This document shows positions 34,724 to 39,697 of a stretch of 39,697 nt of DNA, in pieces; within the stretch, counting starts at the first letter, position 1; every line of letters begins with the position of its first letter. Under the pieces are notes generated by a model, which ran no database searches, had not been told where the DNA came from, and saw nothing but the letters and a program-made list of their open reading frames with translations. The DNA comes from an uncultured Saprospiraceae bacterium (GTDB lineage: Bacteria > Bacteroidota > Bacteroidia > Chitinophagales > Saprospiraceae), in NCBI GenBank assembly GCA_937941095.1, contig CALDYJ010000142.1:1-39697 (forward strand), in the 5' to 3' direction. Both the position numbers and the translations under genes were made by a program.

Positions 34724-35436
34724 TGAAATTGATAAAATACATATTGTTTTTCTTTATCCTGTTCAAGTTTTGCACAGAAACTTTAGCTCAAGCTAATGAT
34801 GGAGAAGCTGTGTATTTAGAAGAGTCTATTCCTGTTGAAAATTTTGATCCTGAATCCATCGAAGAAGCTAGGGGAGATTTAAATTATGCGGATGATTATT
34901 TTAAAAGAAAAAATAAAAAGCGTAAAAACCTAGATACAGATGCAGAGTTTGGAAATGTAATCGCAGGAATAATTAAAATAGTATTTATCGTTTTGATCAT
35001 AGGTATTTTGATAGCGATTATAGCTAATATGCTAAGTGCAGGAAATTTGTTTAAGCCAAAAAGTAAAAGAATAAAAGGAAGTGTGTCAGATTTAGATTTT
35101 AAAGAAATTGAAGATAACCTTAAAGATTCAGACATAGAAAATTTCTTAGAGAAAGCAATTGCCGACAAAGAATATAAAGTCGCCGTTAGGTTGTATTTTT
35201 TAATGACGATCAGAGACCTCTCCGAACAAAAGATGATCAAGTGGAAAAAAGATAAAACCAATAGGGCTTACGTTCGAGAAACAGGTCGCTTTTCCTTTAA
35301 CTCAAAATTTAGAGAAGTAACCAACATCTTTGAAAGGATATGGTATGGAGACTTTAATTTAACTGCTGGTGATTTTACAGTAATACAACCTAAATTTAAA
35401 TCCTTGCTTCAGGAAATTAAAAATATGAATTCGTGA
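34723..35436 (+). CDS. DUF4129 membrane protein
   Basis: The 237-residue protein begins with a signal peptide (MKLIKYILFFFILFKFCTETLA), followed by an acidic extracytoplasmic stretch, a basic patch (KRKNKKRK, 62-69), one membrane segment (about 79-105) and a cytoplasmic C-terminus. That C-terminal part fits DUF4129: KEYKVAVRLYFLMTIRDLSE, then KTNRAYVRE. The same domain is found at the C-terminus of transglutaminase-type membrane proteins encoded with MoxR and DUF58 genes. Function is unknown; a scaffolding role for the neighbours is inference. It overlaps the following gene as GTGA. Confidence 0.87.
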   Translation: MKLIKYILFFFILFKFCTETLAQANDGEAVYLEESIPVENFDPESIEEARGDLNYADDYFKRKNKKRKNLDTDAEFGNVIAGIIKIVFIVLIIGILIAIIANMLSAGNLFKPKSKRIKGSVSDLDFKEIEDNLKDSDIENFLEKAIADKEYKVAVRLYFLMTIRDLSEQKMIKWKKDKTNRAYVRETGRFSFNSKFREVTNIFERIWYGDFNLTAGDFTVIQPKFKSLLQEIKNMNS

Positions 35437-36722
35437 ATTCAAAATACATCATATTTTTTGTTGGCTTCATCGCGCTCATTGGGCTCATCTTTTTTGCTGT
35501 TAACTCTAGTAAGAAAGCTAAATACAATTGGCAGACACAATTTAGAATTGAGGATAAAGATGTTTATGGATTATCTATTACAAAAAACATTATTAAAGCC
35601 TTACCAAACAGAGAACTTAAAGAAGTGGATTCAAGATTAGGAGCCTATTTTGAGGAGTCGACTGCTACCGGAACCAATGATAATTATTTTTTCATTGGGC
35701 CAGCTTTGTTTTTAGATAGTTTAGATGTGAAAGCTATTTTAGAATTTGTTGGAGCAGGTAACAAAGCTTTCATTTCCAGTTTGTCCATCCCAGACAATTT
35801 AATGGAAGAACTCCACGAGTCTTGTTTAGAAGATTGGTATTGGTATGACTACGAATACTTTTACGAAGATACTGCTTATCTTCAATTGAATCATTTAGAT
35901 CTTAAAACAAATTGGAGTACTGATGTATTTAAAATGAAAAGAGACAGTGGCCTGGTCTTTAAAGATTGGTCTTACATTAGTGACTCTTTAATCTGTCAAG
36001 ATGAAGGTGCATTAATACCTCTAGGCAAATACGATAACGATAAAATAAATTTTGTCAAAAGACATTATAAGAATGGAGTGTTTTACTTACATACTACGCC
36101 TTTAGCTTTCGCCAATCTCCATCTTTTAAAAGATGAAAACGTAGCTTATCTAAATGCAGTCTATGCACATTTAAACACGGGTGATGTGATTTGGGATGAT
36201 TTCAATCGAATTTCTTTAAGTGCAGGACGCAGGATGAACAACAGAACTTCAATCAGCAGTGATGGTCCTTTAAAGTATATCTTGCAACAACCCGCTTTTG
36301 CCTGGGCTTGGTACATATTGCTAGCACTTGGCTTGCTCTATTTGGTCTTTAGAGGCAAACGAAGCCAAAGAGTTATTCCAGTAATAGAAAAAAATAAAAA
36401 CAGTTCCTTAGAATTTATTGGTACCATAGGAACCATGTATTTTATGCAAAATGATCACAAGAAATTATGCCTTGAACAAATGAGCTTATTCCTTTCAGAT
36501 GTGAGGGAAAATTATAGAGTCAATACCAATGTTGTCGATGAAAGTTTTGTCAATAAGCTGGCGCAAAAAACTGGAGTGCCTAAAGCGCTAATCACAAAAA
36601 TAATTAAATACAATACCAACATATCGCATTCTGACTTTGTCTCAGAAAATACGATGATAGAGTTTTATCAATTAATAAATCAATTTACAAAAACTGCCTC
36701 AACTAAGAATTATGCCGTTTGA
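35433..36722 (+). CDS. DUF4350 membrane protein
   Basis: The 429-residue protein starts at GTG 35433, overlapping the previous stop. A first membrane segment (4-22) leads to an extracytoplasmic DUF4350 domain (about 35-280; FFIGPALFLDSLDVKAILEF is the most typical part), a second membrane segment (288-306) and a cytoplasmic helical tail of about 120 residues (LEFIGTIGTMYFMQNDH, near 327-342). DUF4350 resembles the soluble domain of GldG-type ABC accessory proteins, but no ATP-binding cassette is here. It overlaps the MoxR gene by 11 bases, so the two products are made together. Confidence 0.85.
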   Translation: MNSKYIIFFVGFIALIGLIFFAVNSSKKAKYNWQTQFRIEDKDVYGLSITKNIIKALPNRELKEVDSRLGAYFEESTATGTNDNYFFIGPALFLDSLDVKAILEFVGAGNKAFISSLSIPDNLMEELHESCLEDWYWYDYEYFYEDTAYLQLNHLDLKTNWSTDVFKMKRDSGLVFKDWSYISDSLICQDEGALIPLGKYDNDKINFVKRHYKNGVFYLHTTPLAFANLHLLKDENVAYLNAVYAHLNTGDVIWDDFNRISLSAGRRMNNRTSISSDGPLKYILQQPAFAWAWYILLALGLLYLVFRGKRSQRVIPVIEKNKNSSLEFIGTIGTMYFMQNDHKKLCLEQMSLFLSDVRENYRVNTNVVDESFVNKLAQKTGVPKALITKIIKYNTNISHSDFVSENTMIEFYQLINQFTKTASTKNYAV

Positions 36723-37776
36723 TGAATTAAATAAAGAAAACAATCCTTTGGAAAATCAACCCATCCAAAATCAACCTTTTGGACAAGAGCAAGTACCACC
36801 AGTATCCAATTGGCAAAGCAATCGACTTGATTTGTCGAAGGTCACTAAGATGGCTCAAATTTTAAAGGGAGAATTGCGAAAAGTGATCGTAGGTCAAGAA
36901 GAATTGATGGACTTATTATTGGCATCCATCTTAGTAGGAGGACATGTCTTACTAGAAGGAGTTCCTGGGATTGCTAAGACCCTTACGGCAAAATTGATGG
37001 CTCAAGCAATGGATGCAGGTTTTTCTAGAATCCAGTTCACACCAGATCTTATGCCGACAGATGTATTAGGTACGAATGTTTTTAACGTAAAGAATTCAGA
37101 ATTTGAATTTAAGAAAGGCCCAATATTTTCAAACATTATATTGATTGATGAAATAAATCGTGCGCCCGCTAAGACACAAGCAGCACTTTTTGAAGTGATG
37201 GAAGAATATCAAGTAACCATAGACGGCATCACTCGAAAAATGAGCTTCCCATTCTTTGTGATCGCCACACAAAACCCTGTGGAGCAAGAAGGAACGTATA
37301 AGTTACCAGAGGCTCAATTGGATCGATTTTTATTTAAAGTAAACATTACTTACCCCGATTTAAAAGAAGAAAGAGAAATCCTTGAAAAATTTAGAACGGA
37401 CTTTTTAATAGATAAAAAACCGCAGGTACAAAAAGTGATTAAACCAGAGATGATCACAGAAGCCAGAGATTTAATTGAAAAGGTTTTCATCAAAGACAGT
37501 TTATTGGATTACATTGCCCAAATAGTGCACAGTACAAGAAACAGTGGCGACTTATTCTTAGGAGCTTCGCCAAGAGCATCCTTAGCTTTAATGAAATCAA
37601 GCAAGGCAGTAGCGGCGATGGAAGGAAGAGATTTTGTCACTCCAGAAGACATACAATACATCGCTTACCCTGTCTTAAATCACAGAATCATCTTAACCCC
37701 AGAAAGAGAAATGGAAGGGGTAGATACTAAAGAGGTGATCAATGATTTAATTAAGAAAATAGAAGTGCCTAGATAA
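36712..37776 (+). CDS. MoxR-family AAA+ ATPase
   Basis: The 354-residue cytoplasmic ATPase belongs to the MoxR family, chaperone-like AAA+ proteins that mature or activate partner complexes, usually with VWA/DUF58 proteins. Visible are Walker A GVPGIAKT (83-90), Walker B LIDEINR (144-150), the TQNPVEQEGTYKLPEAQLDR segment with sensor 1 and the arginine finger (Arg205), and sensor 2 GASPRASLAL. A Gln/Asn/Pro-rich N-terminal extension of about 40 residues precedes the AAA domain and may be flexible. It sits between DUF4350 and DUF58, the typical arrangement. Confidence 0.95.
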   Translation: MPFDELNKENNPLENQPIQNQPFGQEQVPPVSNWQSNRLDLSKVTKMAQILKGELRKVIVGQEELMDLLLASILVGGHVLLEGVPGIAKTLTAKLMAQAMDAGFSRIQFTPDLMPTDVLGTNVFNVKNSEFEFKKGPIFSNIILIDEINRAPAKTQAALFEVMEEYQVTIDGITRKMSFPFFVIATQNPVEQEGTYKLPEAQLDRFLFKVNITYPDLKEEREILEKFRTDFLIDKKPQVQKVIKPEMITEARDLIEKVFIKDSLLDYIAQIVHSTRNSGDLFLGASPRASLALMKSSKAVAAMEGRDFVTPEDIQYIAYPVLNHRIILTPEREMEGVDTKEVINDLIKKIEVPR

Positions 37777-37806
37777 AATAAATAGCATTCGAGCTAAAGG
37801 AAATAG

Positions 37807-39129
37807 ATGAAGAATTTGTATTTGACAGATCGTTTTTTTATGATTTTTGGAATAGTAATTTTATTATTCCTTCTGGCATTTCCATTTCCTTTGTTTTTTA
37901 GAATTGCACAATTAGTATTGATCATAGCTGTTGCAGTGGTGCTCTTAGATCTATTGATTTTATACAGTAAAAATGATATGATAAAAGGGAAAAGAATTCT
38001 ACCCAAAGTACTTTCCTTAGGAGATGAAAATAACATAAAGATAAAAATTACAAATCTTTCAACTTTAAATTTACATACCAGCATAGTAGATGAGCTTCCG
38101 AAACAGTTTCAAAAAAGAGACTTTGAATTGCAGACTTTATTAAGTGCCGAAGAAGAGCAAAGTCTAAACTACAATCTTCGCCCATTGGAACGAGGTGTCT
38201 ATTCCTTCGGAAAAATCAATGTCTTCATAGAATCATTTTTACGACTAGCACAAAGAAGAATCTGCATTGAAGCTGATACAGAAGTAGCCGTATATCCATC
38301 AATCCTTCAGATGAAAAAATATGAATTGATGGCATTCAGTCGAATCACCACCAACGAAGGTTTGAAGAAAATGAGGCGGATTGGGCAAAGTTATGAATTT
38401 GAACAAATTAAAAATTACGTGCCAGGCGATGACTACAGAAGTGTAAATTGGAAAGCAAGTAGCCGACGAGCACAATTGATGGTCAATCAATACGAAGACG
38501 AAAAATCACAGCAAATATATAGTGTCATAGATAAGAGCAGAAACATGCGCATGCCTTTTGGTGGCTTAAGCCTTATGGATTATGCCATTAATACAGCGCT
38601 CGTCATTTCCAATGTGATTTTGCAAAAACACGACAAGGCAGGCTTGCTTACTTTTTCAAATAAAATAGGCGCTACCATTAAAGCCGAACGAAGACCTGCA
38701 CAACTAAATAAAATCATCACCGCCCTTTATAAAGAGAAGCCGAGAGATTTAGAAGCTAATTATGAAATTCTTTATCATGCGGCTAGAAAATTAATCAAAG
38801 GTCGGAGTTTGTTTATCTTATACACCAATTTCGAAAGTACGCAAGCAGCCATGAGGGTATTGCCGATCTTAAGAAGGATAAACAACTTACATCTCTTGGT
38901 TGTTGTTTTTTTTGTAAACACAGAAATAGAAGATTACGCCAAATTAGAAGTGACCACCACAGAAGAAATTTACCATCAAACGATAGCCCGTAAATTCATC
39001 AACGAAAAAGAAAAGATCGCTCAGTCATTTAATCAATTTGGTATCCAAACCATATTAACTCGTCCTGAAGACTTGTCCATCAATACGATCAATAAGTATT
39101 TAGAGTTGAAGGCGAGGGGATTGATATAG
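37807..39129 (+). CDS. DUF58 (VWA-like) membrane protein
   Basis: The 440-residue protein has two N-terminal membrane helices (about 10-28 and 33-53), an Ig-like beta region, and a DUF58/VWA domain with the family hallmark YVPGDDYRSVNWKASSRR (204-221). The following VIDKSRNMRMP (240-250) occupies the place of a MIDAS motif but keeps only part of DxSxS (DKSRN), so metal binding may be altered. DUF58 proteins are the standard partners of MoxR ATPases. It starts 30 bases after the MoxR gene and closes the operon; its stop lies 61 bases before the RHS gene. Confidence 0.93.
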   Translation: MKNLYLTDRFFMIFGIVILLFLLAFPFPLFFRIAQLVLIIAVAVVLLDLLILYSKNDMIKGKRILPKVLSLGDENNIKIKITNLSTLNLHTSIVDELPKQFQKRDFELQTLLSAEEEQSLNYNLRPLERGVYSFGKINVFIESFLRLAQRRICIEADTEVAVYPSILQMKKYELMAFSRITTNEGLKKMRRIGQSYEFEQIKNYVPGDDYRSVNWKASSRRAQLMVNQYEDEKSQQIYSVIDKSRNMRMPFGGLSLMDYAINTALVISNVILQKHDKAGLLTFSNKIGATIKAERRPAQLNKIITALYKEKPRDLEANYEILYHAARKLIKGRSLFILYTNFESTQAAMRVLPILRRINNLHLLVVVFFVNTEIEDYAKLEVTTTEEIYHQTIARKFINEKEKIAQSFNQFGIQTILTRPEDLSINTINKYLELKARGLI

Positions 39130-39130
39130 T

Positions 39131-39167
39131 GGTTGGGGGTCGCCGGTCATTCGTCTTTGGTCGTTTG
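39131..39167. repeat. GGTCG-type degenerate tandem motif
   Basis: This gap segment contains three near copies of a GGTC unit (GGGTCGCC, GGTCATTCG, TTTGGTCG). The pattern is short and degenerate; it looks like a simple intergenic repeat, not a regulatory site. Confidence 0.25.
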
Positions 39168-39190
39168 ATATTATGATTTCAAAATGATTT

Positions 39191-39697
39191 ATGTCTCCAA
39201 ACTGCCCTTGCACCTCAGAAGATCCACCACCTCCTGTTGCTCCAACTCCATGTGCGGAATGTGATCCGCCAAGCTTGGAGCAAGAGCAACAAGATTACTT
39301 GGATGATTTAGTAGATTGGGTTGAGAGCATAGCTTATACTGGAGACATAGAGTTTCCAATTGTTATGTGCAGAATTACCTTATGTAACGGTACTCAAGTC
39401 TCGATTCCGCAGCAATATCTAGATGAAAATCCTATACCTGGATTTCCAGATCCACCTATGTGTGAATCTACAGAAACAATACCAGAACCACCGCCTTGCA
39501 TCAAATTGAACTTGCCATTCCGGATGAAGATTTCCTACGATTCGCCCAATGATTCCTATTCAGGTGCGATACCACAATACAATGGTAATATATCGCAGAT
39601 CGAATCTCAGATCATGTACAAGGACATAGAGGCCAATAATTATAAATACGACAAACTAGATAGACTAAAGAGTACAGACTATTGGTGGAAGTCTTGC
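39191..39697 (+). CDS. RHS-repeat protein, 3' partial
   Basis: The frame is open from ATG 39191 to the window edge (169 codons), with an in-frame TGA two codons before the ATG. The N-terminus is Cys/Pro-rich (CPCTSEDPPPPVAPTPCAEC) with no signal peptide. The last 40 residues are RHS-type: PQYNGNISQIESQIMYKD, then NNYKYDKLDRLKSTDYW, matching the xYDxLxRL repeat of RHS/YD proteins. In full-length RHS proteins this block usually lies near the end of the shell, shortly before a variable toxin domain. This gene could therefore encode a short RHS protein or be the displaced tail of a longer one. The C-terminal domain lies beyond the window. Confidence 0.7.
   Translation, partial: MSPNCPCTSEDPPPPVAPTPCAECDPPSLEQEQQDYLDDLVDWVESIAYTGDIEFPIVMCRITLCNGTQVSIPQQYLDENPIPGFPDPPMCESTETIPEPPPCIKLNLPFRMKISYDSPNDSYSGAIPQYNGNISQIESQIMYKDIEANNYKYDKLDRLKSTDYWWKSC

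Noticed and set aside
34896..35261. A 121-codon minus-strand frame inside the DUF4129 gene
   Set aside because: Its composition follows from antisense reading of the DUF4129 frame, whose domains and overlaps are convincing.
36712..39129. MoxR-DUF58 as part of a BatABCDE aerotolerance operon
   Set aside because: No BatA, BatB, BatC, BatD or BatE genes follow; the neighbours are SpoIIM, DUF4129 and DUF4350, a different cluster type.
1..39697. CRISPR array, tRNA, rRNA, insertion sequence or prophage
   Set aside because: No regularly spaced repeats, cloverleaf-like intergenic sequence, transposase or phage gene was found; the gaps are too short and plain.

Overview
The window is AT-rich, densely coded chromosomal DNA from a member of the Bacteroidota. 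The main evidence is families largely confined to that phylum (DUF4270, DUF4290, a short glycogen-synthase-like protein beside panC, the DUF4129/DUF4350 cluster), Bacteroidota-type -7 promoter boxes (TAnnTTTG) before several genes, and few Shine-Dalgarno sequences. The RHS-type protein at the right edge and a cyanobacterial/plant-like GlgC would fit a Saprospiria-like lineage, but I hold that only loosely. I see no rRNA, tRNA, CRISPR array, insertion sequence or prophage. No gene-free stretch exceeds 300 bases; the largest gaps are about 190 bases (14903-15096 and 24403-24592).

Region 1 (1-8646) is mixed housekeeping: a CIA30-like protein cut by the left edge, a secreted TonB-C-domain protein, a PrsW-type membrane protease, an alpha/beta hydrolase, a homolog of tRNA-queuosine mannosyltransferase (GTDC1/QTMAN), an OppC/DppC-type permease, an EamA transporter, and a glgA-glgC pair that makes ADP-glucose and polymerises it into glycogen.

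Region 2 (8683-14902) is a long leftward run: panC, panD, a flippase-like membrane protein, rfaE2, a Nif3-like protein, a coiled-coil zinc-ribbon protein and a TPR protein. It joins pantothenate and heptose synthesis to conserved genes of unclear role. Divergent from it (15097-20437) runs a glycogen-synthase-like protein lacking the catalytic motif and the C-terminal domain, a DUF4270 lipoprotein, glmS, DUF4290 and a Nudix hydrolase.

Region 3 (20449-27196) holds a MazG-like pyrophosphohydrolase, a secreted S37-type peptidase, a DUF2237 protein, a secreted hypothetical, ddl, and an FMN-binding glutamate-synthase-like protein. This last gene converges on rfbA across two related long palindromes, one of which is a strong bidirectional terminator.

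Region 4 (27213-31904) is leftward: a soluble hybrid histidine kinase, an HPt protein and a receiver-only regulator form a complete phosphorelay placed just upstream of rfbA. Further upstream are a small hypothetical protein and rlmD.

Region 5 (32004-39129) is the most intriguing block: an RDD membrane protein divergent from a tightly overlapping SpoIIM-DUF4129-DUF4350-MoxR-DUF58 operon, an envelope-associated AAA+ system of unknown purpose. The window ends inside an RHS-repeat gene (39191 onward), probably a polymorphic-toxin-type protein or a fragment of one.
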